A stretch of 24,089 bases of DNA from DUPH01 sp035449085. Its GTDB lineage: Bacteria; Verrucomicrobiota; Kiritimatiellia; RFP12; UBA1067. The position numbers and the translations under genes are program-made. The notes beneath the pieces are model-generated. The model saw nothing but the letters and a program-made list of their open reading frames with translations. It was not told the DNA's origin and made no database searches. The stretch spans positions 1 to 24,089 of the forward strand of contig DAOTKE010000040.1 in NCBI GenBank assembly GCA_035449085.1, in the 5' to 3' direction. Of the stretch, positions 8,226-16,181 are shown piece by piece; positions within the stretch are counted from its first letter, which is position 1; the number at the start of each line of letters is the position of its first letter.

Positions 8226-9128
8226 ATGAAACTGGGTTTGATCGGGTTGGTATCGGGCATGATGGCTGTGTGTGCGACAGCGGCAGGGCTGGACGACGTG
8301 ATCGCGCCCGGCACGGTGGCGGAAAAGCTGGCGGACGGATTCAAGTTCACGGAAGGGGCGACCGTCAACGCGGCGGGCGAGGTCTTCTTCGTGGATCAGC
8401 CGAACAACAAGATCCTGCGTTGGTCGCGCGAGCAGGGGCTGCTTACCTTTATGGAACCTGCCGGGCGTGCCAACGGCATGTGTTTCGCGCCGGACGGCAA
8501 CCTGCTGGTCTGCGCCGACGAGAAGACGGAACTGTGGTCGGTCACGCCGGACGGCAAAGTGACGGTGCTGGCGAACGCATACGGCGGCAAGCCCCTGAAC
8601 GGGCCCAATGACGTGTGGGCCTGTCCGCAGGGGGGCGGCTGCTATTTCACCGATCCGTTTTACAAGCGTTCGTGGTGGTCGCATACGGAGCCGCCGCAAG
8701 TCACCCAGCAGGTGTATTTCCTGCCCAAGGGCGGCCAGCCGCGCCGCGTGACCGAGGATCTGGAAAAACCGAACGGGATTGTCGGCACGCCGGACGGCAA
8801 GCGGCTTTTCGTGGCCGACATCCAGGCGAAGAAGGTCTACGCCTATGCGATCCAGCCCGACGGCGCACTGGCTGACAAGCGGCTCTTCTGCGAAATGGGT
8901 TCGGACGGCATGACGCTCGATGCTGACGGTCGACTTTACCTGACCAACAAAGAAGGCGTGTACGTTTACGACAAAGCGGGCGTCTTTCTGGGCGTGATCA
9001 AAATTCCGGAGCCGTGGTGCGGCAACGCCTGTATCGGCGGCCCCAACAAAGACACGCTCTTTGTGACGGCCTCGAAGGGGTTCTATGCTGTGCCGCTCAA
9101 GGTCAAAGGCACGCTGCAGGGCAAATGA
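8226..9128 (+). CDS. SMP-30/gluconolactonase/LRE family protein, exported
   Basis: A 300-residue six-bladed beta-propeller protein of the SMP-30/gluconolactonase family, metal-dependent hydrolases of sugar lactones and related esters. A signal peptide (residues 1-20, MKLGLIGLVSGMMAVCATAA) predicts a periplasmic or secreted location. The expected metal ligands are visible: E43 in FTEGA near the start of the mature protein, N184 in EKPNGI and D228 in GSDGM, with supporting NGPNDV and YFTDP motifs. ATG 8226 is chosen because AAAGGAAGGA (8210-8219) is a good ribosome-binding site and the signal peptide starts there; an in-frame upstream start at 8196 has neither. The methyltransferase gene begins 3 bp after the stop, so the two are probably co-transcribed although functionally unrelated. 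Family secure; the exact lactone is unknown. Confidence 0.9.
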   Translation: MKLGLIGLVSGMMAVCATAAGLDDVIAPGTVAEKLADGFKFTEGATVNAAGEVFFVDQPNNKILRWSREQGLLTFMEPAGRANGMCFAPDGNLLVCADEKTELWSVTPDGKVTVLANAYGGKPLNGPNDVWACPQGGGCYFTDPFYKRSWWSHTEPPQVTQQVYFLPKGGQPRRVTEDLEKPNGIVGTPDGKRLFVADIQAKKVYAYAIQPDGALADKRLFCEMGSDGMTLDADGRLYLTNKEGVYVYDKAGVFLGVIKIPEPWCGNACIGGPNKDTLFVTASKGFYAVPLKVKGTLQGK

Positions 9129-9131
9129 ATC

Positions 9132-9950
9132 ATGCCGAAGACGTGTCATCCTTCTGCGGACGAGGAACGACTATGGCGTGAGGCGCTTGAACGGCTGCGC
9201 GCTTTGGAACGGGCCTGGCCGGACGAAGTGGAGCGGGAGCGCGAACGCGAGGCCTGCCGCGCCTGGCTGGCGGAGCAGCGCGCGCTGCCGCGTTTGGCGG
9301 GACTGGCGCGTCTGTTGACACCGGGCCTCACGTCGCGCCAGCTCGATTGCGTGCGGGTGCCGGTCGAACGTGCGGTCTCGCGCCTCAAGATCACCGACGT
9401 GGAGATTCTGGATGCCGATCTCCCGCCTGAGGGGACACCGACGTCTCCGCCGTTGCCGTTGACCGTGGTCGCGGACTCGATCCGTTCGGCCTTCAACGTC
9501 GGCGGACTCTTTCGAACGGCGGAGTGTTTCGGCGTGCGCGAGCTGCTGCTGTGCGGCTACACGCAGCCGCCGGATCACCCGCAGGCCGCGCGCGCGGCGC
9601 TGGGGACCGAAAAGCTGGTGGCGTGGCGCCATGCCGGAGAGGTGCGCGCGGCGATTGCCGGATTACGTGCCGCCGGTGTGCCGTGCGTGGCGCTGGAGAC
9701 CGTGGCGGACGCAACACCGATCGGGGCGTTCGCGTGGCCCCAGCCGTGCGCGCTGGTGGTCGGCAACGAGCGTTTTGGTCTGGATCCCGACGTCGTCAAG
9801 GCCTGCGACGCGGCCGTGCGCATCCCCTTGGCCGGCCGAAAAAACTCGCTGAATGTGGTGAGTGCGCTGGCCGTGGCGCTGTTTGCCGTTACCCAGTACG
9901 ACATCAATCGGCCGGAGACCACGTCAGCGCGAACCGCGTGTGGCGCGTGA
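9132..9950 (+). CDS. SpoU/TrmH (SPOUT) family RNA 2'-O-methyltransferase
   Basis: A 272-residue cytoplasmic enzyme of the SpoU branch of the SPOUT superfamily, which transfers a methyl group from S-adenosylmethionine to ribose 2'-OH in rRNA or tRNA. All three SpoU motifs are present: motif 1 around residues 119-134 (AFNVGGLFRTAE, catalytic R128), motif 2 at 208-217 (LVVGNERFGL), and motif 3 at 231-251 (IPLAGRKNSLNVVSALA), which forms the trefoil-knot cofactor pocket. The first 100 or so residues are charged, Arg/Glu-rich and helical (ERAWPDEVEREREREACRA), and do not look like the usual L30e-type substrate-binding domain of RlmB or TsnR. It starts 3 bp after the SMP-30 gene with only a weak AGGG upstream, suggesting translational coupling. 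The target nucleotide cannot be predicted. Confidence 0.9.
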   Translation: MPKTCHPSADEERLWREALERLRALERAWPDEVEREREREACRAWLAEQRALPRLAGLARLLTPGLTSRQLDCVRVPVERAVSRLKITDVEILDADLPPEGTPTSPPLPLTVVADSIRSAFNVGGLFRTAECFGVRELLLCGYTQPPDHPQAARAALGTEKLVAWRHAGEVRAAIAGLRAAGVPCVALETVADATPIGAFAWPQPCALVVGNERFGLDPDVVKACDAAVRIPLAGRKNSLNVVSALAVALFAVTQYDINRPETTSARTACGA

Positions 9951-10119
9951 TTGCCGTTGACCGTAAATGTGTAAAATGGCATCCTGACGCTGTGTCAACG
10001 GCTTTTCCCTTGTGTGACGGACAGCGAGTGCGAAGAGGTTACGTTGACGATGACGTGGTGGCCGTGCCCATGCGCCGGGGTTGGCACTGCATGGCTTCCC
10101 GTTTGAAGGATGCTTCCCT

Positions 10120-11085
10120 ATGTTGACAAAAAAATCAGCCGTACTCGTATCGGCGTGCGTAGCCGTGTGTGCGTTTGCGTTCTTTTTGCTGCGCGAGCGG
10201 CCAAAACCGCATGCGGCGTCGGTCGATGACTCTCGCGAAGAGGCCAGTGCCAAACGAGTCAAAACAGAGCAGGCCAAGGGTGCCGTTGCGAGCGAGAAGC
10301 CCGTGGCTGGATCGCCTACCGACCGGGCGGCGATGACGGCGAAGTCGTCCCAGGTCAATGGTACGGCCGGCGCGAACACCTCGCGAAAGAACACGCAGCC
10401 AAGTGATCGTGCGGGACGCATGGAATCCGACCGCGACAGCGCATTACTTGCCGAGCTCGATGAACTGCTGGACAATGATGATTACGACAAGCTGCTGGAG
10501 CACGCGGCCAAGCTAATCAAACATCCTAATCCGGAAGTCCGAAGCAAGTTGGCTTTCGGCCTGCACTGGGCGGGCCTGCGAGGTCTGGCGGATCTCACCA
10601 CCATGCTTGGCGATCCTGATCCGGATGTGGCGCAGGAAGCTTTGGATTATTGGAAAACGGCGCTTAGCGATATCGAGAGTCCGGAAGACAAAGCAGCGCT
10701 ACTGGATGCGGCGTACACCGTGACCGGCGACTTCACCGATGAAGAGTTGTTGGATGATCTGTTGTCCGAAATGCTGTTTGTCGACGATGAGCTGGTCGCG
10801 GCCGCGCATCTCAGGGAGATGGCCAAGCAATCAAACAACCCCGCGCATCAGCAAAAGTTCATTGAAGCCATGGACTCGATTTCGATGCCTGATGACGAGT
10901 CTGCAAACATACAACAGGCGATCAACAGCCTGGACAAGTGGGAGCGTCAAGAAAAACTGGACCGCGCCGAGCAGGCGGCGATGGAAATCGAGGCTCGTGA
11001 CGCGCCGGTGCAGAAACCGGGACCCGCACGGCCCGCCGGGACGCCGACGGGCACCGCCGCCGGCCCGGGCCCGGCTCTTCCGTGA
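10120..11085 (+). CDS. Membrane-anchored acidic HEAT-like repeat protein, function unknown
   Basis: A 321-residue protein not assigned to a named family. One N-terminal membrane helix (about residues 7-24, AVLVSACVAVCAFAFFLL) is followed by a basic stop (RERPKP), so the rest is probably periplasmic or, as an uncleaved anchor, extracytoplasmic. Residues 30-105 are low-complexity and polar. About 110-290 is strongly acidic and helical, with HEAT-like units such as KLIKHPNPEVRSKLAFGLHW and MLGDPDPDVAQEALDYW. The last 30 residues are Pro/Gly/Ala-rich. ATG 10120 is preferred because GAAGGA (10105-10110) lies 9 bp upstream; an in-frame TTG at 10081 would bury the helix. The 169-bp gap before it contains a TAAAAT box (9972-9977) preceded by TTGCCG with a short 15-bp spacer, a weak promoter candidate. 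It may act as a scaffold for protein contacts, but this is conjecture. Confidence 0.78.
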   Translation: MLTKKSAVLVSACVAVCAFAFFLLRERPKPHAASVDDSREEASAKRVKTEQAKGAVASEKPVAGSPTDRAAMTAKSSQVNGTAGANTSRKNTQPSDRAGRMESDRDSALLAELDELLDNDDYDKLLEHAAKLIKHPNPEVRSKLAFGLHWAGLRGLADLTTMLGDPDPDVAQEALDYWKTALSDIESPEDKAALLDAAYTVTGDFTDEELLDDLLSEMLFVDDELVAAAHLREMAKQSNNPAHQQKFIEAMDSISMPDDESANIQQAINSLDKWERQEKLDRAEQAAMEIEARDAPVQKPGPARPAGTPTGTAAGPGPALP

Positions 11086-11110
11086 GGCGCAACGCATTCG
11101 CTTCATCGCG

Positions 11111-11725
11111 TCAGTTTTTGTCGAGCGCCCGCTTCAGATAAGGCATGTATTGACGGGTATAAACCACAATCGACCAGAAATTGACGAAGATAAGAAACGC
11201 CTCGATCAAGTATATCAGCGCCTGCGGCAGGAACCACGGATGCAAAGAGACGTAGACGTAGATGACGCAGGCAGAGGGGAAACTGGCCGCCGTGCGGAAC
11301 TTGCCGAGCCAGTTGGCTTTGCAGTCCGCCTGATAGAGCGAGCCCACTGAGCGCAGGAAAGTCACCCACTGGTCGCGCAGAATGTAGAGCACGGTGAACA
11401 CCAGCATGACCAAGGCATGGATCGACTCGTGCGGCTGACGGCCCAGCAACCAAAGCAGGGTGGGAAAAACCACCAGGTAAAAAACCTTGTCCATCAGCGG
11501 ATCGGCCATCGCCCCGAACTTCGTGACCACGTTCCACTTGCGCGCCAGCTTGCCGTCATAGAGATCGGTCAGCGAGGCGATCGCCAGCGAGGCTGTCGCC
11601 AGAACCGCGAGCCACCAGGCCGGCCAATAGCCATCGATCACGGCCAGCACCATAAACAGCACGACGAACGGCACGCGTCCAAAAGTGATCGCGTTCACGA
11701 CCAGCCGTTTCGATTGTTCATCCAT
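11111..11725 (-). CDS. CDP-alcohol phosphatidyltransferase family protein (PgsA-like)
   Basis: A 204-residue integral inner-membrane enzyme that transfers a phosphatidyl group from CDP-diacylglycerol to an alcohol in phospholipid synthesis. The full CDP-alcohol phosphotransferase signature is present at residues 54-79: D54, D57-G58, A61-R62, G71, D75 and D79 (DLYDGKLARKW then GAMADPLMD), supplying all four metal-binding aspartates. About five or six hydrophobic helices match the family. ATG 11725 (MDEQSK) is preferred over an in-frame TTG at 11737, though neither has a clear ribosome-binding site. The gene is convergent with the HEAT-like gene (25-bp gap) and divergent from the HD hydrolase. 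The most likely role is phosphatidylglycerophosphate synthase, but the acceptor alcohol cannot be read from the motif. Confidence 0.88.
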   Translation of the reverse strand: MDEQSKRLVVNAITFGRVPFVVLFMVLAVIDGYWPAWWLAVLATASLAIASLTDLYDGKLARKWNVVTKFGAMADPLMDKVFYLVVFPTLLWLLGRQPHESIHALVMLVFTVLYILRDQWVTFLRSVGSLYQADCKANWLGKFRTAASFPSACVIYVYVSLHPWFLPQALIYLIEAFLIFVNFWSIVVYTRQYMPYLKRALDKN

Positions 11726-11817
11726 GAAACATATCAAAGCAGATCACGCGCGGTTTGTGAATCCATTTTTGAAGGGTACAGGTTAAACGGGCACATCTCC
11801 TCTTTTGCCTCTCGTTC

Positions 11818-11847
11818 TTGCGCCTTGGCACCTTTCCGACTTATAAT
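11818..11847 (+). promoter_or_regulatory. Sigma70-type promoter for the HD-domain gene
   Basis: TTGCGC (11818-11823), an 18-bp spacer, then a perfect TATAAT (11842-11847). The start codon at 11867 is only 20 bp past the -10 box, so the leader would be about 13 nt and no Shine-Dalgarno sequence is seen in it. The same TTGCG-type -35 occurs before the NtrC-like gene at 23200. Confidence 0.6.
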
Positions 11848-11866
11848 CACGGTCTCAAAAAAGATC

Positions 11867-12736
11867 ATGACTTCGGATTTTTTATTCCAGTTGACCCGCC
11901 AATATCGCGCCTACGTCGGCACGTTTCGTGAAGCCGACGGTTTGCTGCCGGACATGCTGCGCCTCAAGCTTGAACACACGCAGGGTGTGGTTCAGGATGC
12001 GCGAAGCATCATGGGGGGCGAGGCCTGGGATGAGCCGTCACGCGTGTTGGGTGAGGCCTGTGCGCTGCTGCACGACGCCGGACGCTACGAACAGTTCAAG
12101 ACATTTGGGACATTCCAAGATTCAAAATCGGTCGATCACGCCGCATACGGTGTGCGGATTATTCGAGAACAGCGCTGGCTGGACGGATTGCCTGTGGCGG
12201 AACGCAACCTCGTGCTGGCAACCGTGGCGCTGCACAACCGGCGCACGGTTTCGCCGGCGGCATCCGAGCGTGTCGCGCGGTTTACGCACCTGGTGCGTGA
12301 CGCCGACAAGCTCGACATATTCCGCGTCCTGGAACAGGCGATCGCCGACGGCTCGCTGGAACGTAATCCGGAAATTGCGTGGGGGCTTCAACACAAGGGG
12401 GCCCCCTCTCGCAATGTGGTGGAGGCGATCCGGCAGGGACATTCAGTCAGCTATACGTGGATCCGCACGTTGTCGGACTTCATCCTGATTCAGGTGGGCT
12501 GGCTGATCGGTGGACTCCACTACCCGACCTCGTACCGTCTGGCGGCTCAGCGCAAGGTGCTGGAATTCCGCGAGACGTTCCTGAAAACGCTCAGCGATGA
12601 TCCCGGGATCGAGGTCTGCTGTCAGGCTGCGCGCGACTATTTCGCGGCTTTGTCCGCGAGTTGTTTGGGGAGGAACGCGATCAGTGCCGCGCCTGCGAGC
12701 GCGACCGCGATCAGCACCGAGAAGCCGAGCGCGTAG
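11867..12736 (+). CDS. HD-domain metal-dependent phosphohydrolase
   Basis: A 289-residue cytoplasmic protein of the HD superfamily, metal-dependent phosphohydrolases acting on nucleotides or phosphoesters. The hallmark pair is H69-D70 in CALLHDAGR, followed by FKTFGTFQDSKSVDHAAYG, whose DHAAYG resembles the second conserved segment of the family, then TVALHNRR, and a downstream D145 in VRDADKLDIFR that should complete the metal site. The start at ATG 11867 sits just behind a strong promoter; the open frame extends much further upstream but there it lies antisense to the phosphatidyltransferase gene. The last 100 nt overlap the end of the convergent MFS gene, and the encoded tail (SASCLGRNAISAAPASATA) is low-complexity. 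Substrate unknown. Confidence 0.83.
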   Translation: MTSDFLFQLTRQYRAYVGTFREADGLLPDMLRLKLEHTQGVVQDARSIMGGEAWDEPSRVLGEACALLHDAGRYEQFKTFGTFQDSKSVDHAAYGVRIIREQRWLDGLPVAERNLVLATVALHNRRTVSPAASERVARFTHLVRDADKLDIFRVLEQAIADGSLERNPEIAWGLQHKGAPSRNVVEAIRQGHSVSYTWIRTLSDFILIQVGWLIGGLHYPTSYRLAAQRKVLEFRETFLKTLSDDPGIEVCCQAARDYFAALSASCLGRNAISAAPASATAISTEKPSA

Positions 12737-13890
12737 CTGCTGGCGGCTTCGTTGTACAGGGCACCGACCAGCATCGGGAAGGCCGATTCAGCCACGCCGT
12801 CCGCCACCAGGATGATCCCCATCACGCGCCCCAGCGCGCGCACGCCAAAGAGGTCGCCAGCCATCAGCGGGATGATCATGTAATCGCCGCCCAGACCGAT
12901 ACCGAAGAGTATCGCAAAGAGATAGATGCGGCCCGGGAAAGCCGGCAGGAGCAGCAGCGGGATGGCCGTCGACACGATCAGGTAGATCAGCAGCATCACA
13001 TGCTTGCGGCTAAAGCGGTCGGCCAGCCACCCCATCAGCACGCGTCCCACCAAGCTCGACAGCAGGACGAGCGACAGAACACGCGCCGCACCCTCTTGCG
13101 TAAACGTCTGGTCGCGTAAATAGAGCTTCAGATGCTGCATCACGCCGCCGACCGCACCGATCGAACACATACTGCCGAAAGCCAGCAGATAAAAAACCGG
13201 TGAGCGCAGAATCGCGCCGATATCCACCGCCGGGGCGGCAGGCTGCGGTGTCGTTCGATCCGGCCGCGGGACCGCGCTGGGGTTCTTGAGCAGCAGCGGC
13301 AGCGGGAACGCCAACAGGACGATCAGGACGCCCAGCGCCAACAGGGCGTGATGCCACCCCAGAACATGCTGCAGGCGCGCGGCCACCAGTGGCACCAGTG
13401 CACCGCCCGCGCCGATGCCGAGGTAGGCGATGCCCATGGCCTTGCCACGGTTCTTGTCGAAGCGCCGCGCGATCAGCACCTGGCAGGGCAACGGGCCGCC
13501 GCAAACATACGCCAGCGCATTGAGCACGTAGAAGAGATAAAAGAACGGCAACGTATCGGCCACGCTCAGCCCGGCCAGCGCGAGCCCGCCCATCCATGCA
13601 CCTGCGGCCATCATGCGCTGCGGGCCAAAGCGGTCGACCAGCCACCCGGCGATGAAGCCGAACAGCGGGCCGACCAGCAGTTTGCCCAGCGCGTTACCGC
13701 TGGTCACGGTGGCGCGCGACCAGCCGTATTCCCGGGTCATGAAGTCATAGAAAAACGGCAGCCCGTACAGGGCGAACCCCACGAGCGCGAACAGCGCCAG
13801 AAAGGCCGCCGTCACGGTGAGCGCCTGCGAAGAACGCCAGCCGGCGCTCGTGCGTGAAGAGTCGTTTGTCATGACATGAAGCCCGGGCAT
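12637..13890 (-). CDS. MFS transporter
   Basis: A 417-residue inner-membrane carrier of the major facilitator superfamily with about 12 predicted helices and a central loop rich in charged and Pro residues near 195-225. The MFS loop 2-3 motif is visible as GWLVDRFGPQR and its C-terminal echo as GWLADRFSRK. The overall pattern (YGLPFFYDFMTREYGWSR start, GNALGKLLVGPLFG) resembles monocarboxylate and oxalate/formate-type carriers, so the cargo may be a small acid or sugar acid. ATG 13890 lies 17 bp after the esterase stop; an internal ATG at 13872 (MTNDSS) is an equally plausible start, and neither has a strong ribosome-binding site. As the last gene of the glycan locus it probably imports a degradation product. 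Cargo is inferred from context only. Confidence 0.87.
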   Translation of the reverse strand: MPGLHVMTNDSSRTSAGWRSSQALTVTAAFLALFALVGFALYGLPFFYDFMTREYGWSRATVTSGNALGKLLVGPLFGFIAGWLVDRFGPQRMMAAGAWMGGLALAGLSVADTLPFFYLFYVLNALAYVCGGPLPCQVLIARRFDKNRGKAMGIAYLGIGAGGALVPLVAARLQHVLGWHHALLALGVLIVLLAFPLPLLLKNPSAVPRPDRTTPQPAAPAVDIGAILRSPVFYLLAFGSMCSIGAVGGVMQHLKLYLRDQTFTQEGAARVLSLVLLSSLVGRVLMGWLADRFSRKHVMLLIYLIVSTAIPLLLLPAFPGRIYLFAILFGIGLGGDYMIIPLMAGDLFGVRALGRVMGIILVADGVAESAFPMLVGALYNEAASSYALGFSVLIAVALAGAALIAFLPKQLADKAAK

Positions 13891-13907
13891 GAGCGGTTGG
13901 TGTCAGA

Positions 13908-16085
13908 TTACTTCACCAGCACGGTCAGACGGCGGACCTCGTATTGACCGCCGTTGCCCATGAAGGTGTAGTCGGCATGTTCGCCAGCGGCGTTGTTGCC
14001 GATGCCGATGTCGCAAGGCGCGCCGCCGTTGAAATTGTTGTAGGCGAAGAGCGTCACCTTGTTCTTCCAGCAGTGGACCTGCATGCAGCCGTAACCACCG
14101 TCCCCCGCCGGCCTGTCGTCAAAGTCGTATTTGGAGGCGTTAGCGCCGGGCAGATTCAAGCCATTCTGTTGACCGTAATTCACCGGCCAGAACTCGATGT
14201 TGCCACCGTCGGAGTTGTCGAGCGCGGGAATCCCCTCAACATTCGAGCGCACCGTCAGGTTGGCGACTTTGGCCTGATGGAAAATACCGCTACGGGCGTG
14301 CGGGATACCCAGCTTCTTGGCGTCTTTCGTAAAAGCGTCCATGATCGTGCAGACGTAGCGGATGCTCTCGCCCTGCTGGAGCTGAAGCACGTAGGCCACA
14401 CGCGTGAAAGCGCCGGCCGTGACGCTGGCGTCGACGGTATAGGACGGTGCCGTCGCATTGAAGTTGCCGTTGAGCGGCAAGTCGATCTCGTAAACCTTGC
14501 GGAAGTCTTGAAGCTCGGGCAGGGCCAACGCGCCGTCCAGCTTCGGCTTATTACCGCACCGGAAGGCGCCGGCCGGAAGGCCGAGACCGTTAACGAGGTT
14601 GGGTTCCGCGATCTGGTCCCAAGCGAAACGCATCGCCATCGGCGCGGTGATGCCGGGAGCGGAGAGCACGACGCTGTTACCGTCGATCACCGCGTCGGCC
14701 TTACGGAAAAGTCCGTCCGGGCCGCAGAGCTCAAACCAGGTCGGCGGCTGACCATCGCGCGTCTTCAGCCCCTCGGCGTGGTCGAACGTCACGCGCATTT
14801 TTGAGCCTTCGATCACGAAGGACTTGTAGACCGGCCCTTCCCAGCGGATATCCTTCATGCCGTACGTACGGTTAAGCGCCTGGTTGGCCAGACGCAGACC
14901 CACGTCCTGCTTGTTGCGCGGGTGAATATCCTTGATGTTGCCGATATCGTTAATCACGGTGTAGCCGGTGTTGGGGATCGCGGCAGGCACGGCGGCCTGC
15001 GCCTCCCAGATGCCCGGCAGATGCGTGGCGCGGTTCGGGCCGTAGTTGTACGGCGCGAGCTGCACGAGATAGTAAGGGAAATCGCCCTGCCCCCACACCT
15101 TGCGCCAGCCGTTCACGAGCGCCTTGGTCTTTTCGAGATAGAGCATGCCCTCGCCGTTGTTGGAGCAGCCCTGGTACCAGATCGCGCCTTTGATAGCGAA
15201 CGGGACGAGCCCCGCGACCATGCCGTTGTAAAGCACCGTCGGCTCTTGGTGCTTGCCCTGCCCGCTCGGGAAAACCAGATGCTGCGGGAACTCGGGGGCC
15301 GCGGCAAGCGCCTGCCCGGCCTCGCTCTTGGCCTTGGCGTCCGCGACCCAGGCCTGCACGGCCGCCACATACTCGTCGAGCACCTTCTTGTGCAGGGGCG
15401 TGCCGGGCGTGGCGGTATCGACACGCGCCTTGATGGCGGCCAGCGCGGGCAGTCCGTCGAACCCGCAGGCCGGCGTCCACGGCTCGATCCGCGTCCCGCC
15501 CCACGACGAATTGATCAGTCCCACCGGCACCTTGAGCACCTGGTGCAGGCGGCGGCCAAAGAAAAACGCCACGGCCGATTCGTCGCCAATCCCATCAGGC
15601 GTCGTCACCTCCCATACGGCCTGAATGTCCTTTTCCGGTACGGGCTTGAAAGATTTGGGAGCCTTGAAGTGCCGGATCAACGGATAGTTCGCGTTGGCGC
15701 GCTCCTGCTCGGCGTTATCCACATTCGCCATGCGCCACTCCATGTTCGACTGGCCGGAGCAGAACCACACCTCACCCACGACGACATTGGTAAAGGTCAC
15801 CGTGTTCGCGCCGGACACGGTGAAGGTGGCGGGATGGGAGGACGCCTGCAGGGCATCCAGCGCCAGGCGCCACGTACCGTCCTGTCCCGTCACGGCTTTC
15901 TTGGTCTGTCCCGCAAACGAAACGGTCACCGACTCACCCGGAGCGGCCCAACCCCAGACCGGCACCGGCTGCCCGCGCTGCAAGACCATGTTGTGGTTGA
16001 AAACATTCGGCAGGCTGACATCCGCCGAAACAACTCCGGCGGCCAACATCGCGCCAGCCGCAAGGACGAACCCCATCCGTTGCAT
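13908..16085 (-). CDS. Sialate O-acetylesterase family protein with extra C-terminal domain, secreted
   Basis: A 725-residue exported SGNH-type esterase that in this family removes O-acetyl groups from sialic acids or other acetylated sugars. A signal peptide spans residues 1-21 (FVLAAGAMLAAGVVSA). The nucleophile is S113 in CSGQSNMEW, and the Asp-His pair is D386 and H388 in KDIHPRNKQD. An N-terminal beta domain (about 25-95) precedes the catalytic region, as usual. From about residue 520 to the end there is an additional beta-rich domain (YEIDLPLNGNF through GYGCMQVHCW to YEVRRLTVLVK) not found in short family members, possibly a sugar-binding module. GGGGGAG (16091-16097) is a strong ribosome-binding site. 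Third gene of the glycan locus, 96 bp downstream of GH92 and 17 bp before the transporter. The acetylated substrate could be sialic acid or a plant or algal sugar. Confidence 0.9.
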   Translation of the reverse strand: MQRMGFVLAAGAMLAAGVVSADVSLPNVFNHNMVLQRGQPVPVWGWAAPGESVTVSFAGQTKKAVTGQDGTWRLALDALQASSHPATFTVSGANTVTFTNVVVGEVWFCSGQSNMEWRMANVDNAEQERANANYPLIRHFKAPKSFKPVPEKDIQAVWEVTTPDGIGDESAVAFFFGRRLHQVLKVPVGLINSSWGGTRIEPWTPACGFDGLPALAAIKARVDTATPGTPLHKKVLDEYVAAVQAWVADAKAKSEAGQALAAAPEFPQHLVFPSGQGKHQEPTVLYNGMVAGLVPFAIKGAIWYQGCSNNGEGMLYLEKTKALVNGWRKVWGQGDFPYYLVQLAPYNYGPNRATHLPGIWEAQAAVPAAIPNTGYTVINDIGNIKDIHPRNKQDVGLRLANQALNRTYGMKDIRWEGPVYKSFVIEGSKMRVTFDHAEGLKTRDGQPPTWFELCGPDGLFRKADAVIDGNSVVLSAPGITAPMAMRFAWDQIAEPNLVNGLGLPAGAFRCGNKPKLDGALALPELQDFRKVYEIDLPLNGNFNATAPSYTVDASVTAGAFTRVAYVLQLQQGESIRYVCTIMDAFTKDAKKLGIPHARSGIFHQAKVANLTVRSNVEGIPALDNSDGGNIEFWPVNYGQQNGLNLPGANASKYDFDDRPAGDGGYGCMQVHCWKNKVTLFAYNNFNGGAPCDIGIGNNAAGEHADYTFMGNGGQYEVRRLTVLVK

Positions 16086-16108
16086 GATAACTCCCCCTGT
16101 TCTGGTTG

Positions 16109-16129
16109 CGCCCGGCGGCGAGCCGGGCG
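16109..16129 (-). other. GC-rich stem-loop between GH92 and the esterase gene
   Basis: CGCCCGGC (16109-16116) and GCCGGGCG (16122-16129) form a perfect 8-bp stem with a 5-nt loop. It lies in the 96-bp gap between two co-directional genes and has no T-run on the lower-coordinate side, so it does not look like a full intrinsic terminator. It could be an mRNA-stabilising or attenuating hairpin that tunes expression of the downstream esterase and transporter genes. Confidence 0.55.
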
Positions 16130-16181
16130 TCCCATGTTTATTCAGAAACTTCGGTTCACAGCGGCATCCAACGCGAACTGA

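Noticed and set aside
10082..10097. TGGCAC...GGCT resembling a sigma54 -24/-12 promoter before the HEAT-like gene
   Set aside because: The GG-to-GC spacing is 9 instead of 10 and the implied transcript would start at the ribosome-binding site.
11040..11078. GC palindrome (CCGGGCCCGG) at the end of the HEAT-like gene as a terminator
   Set aside because: It lies inside the coding sequence in a Pro/Gly-rich tail, with no following T-run.
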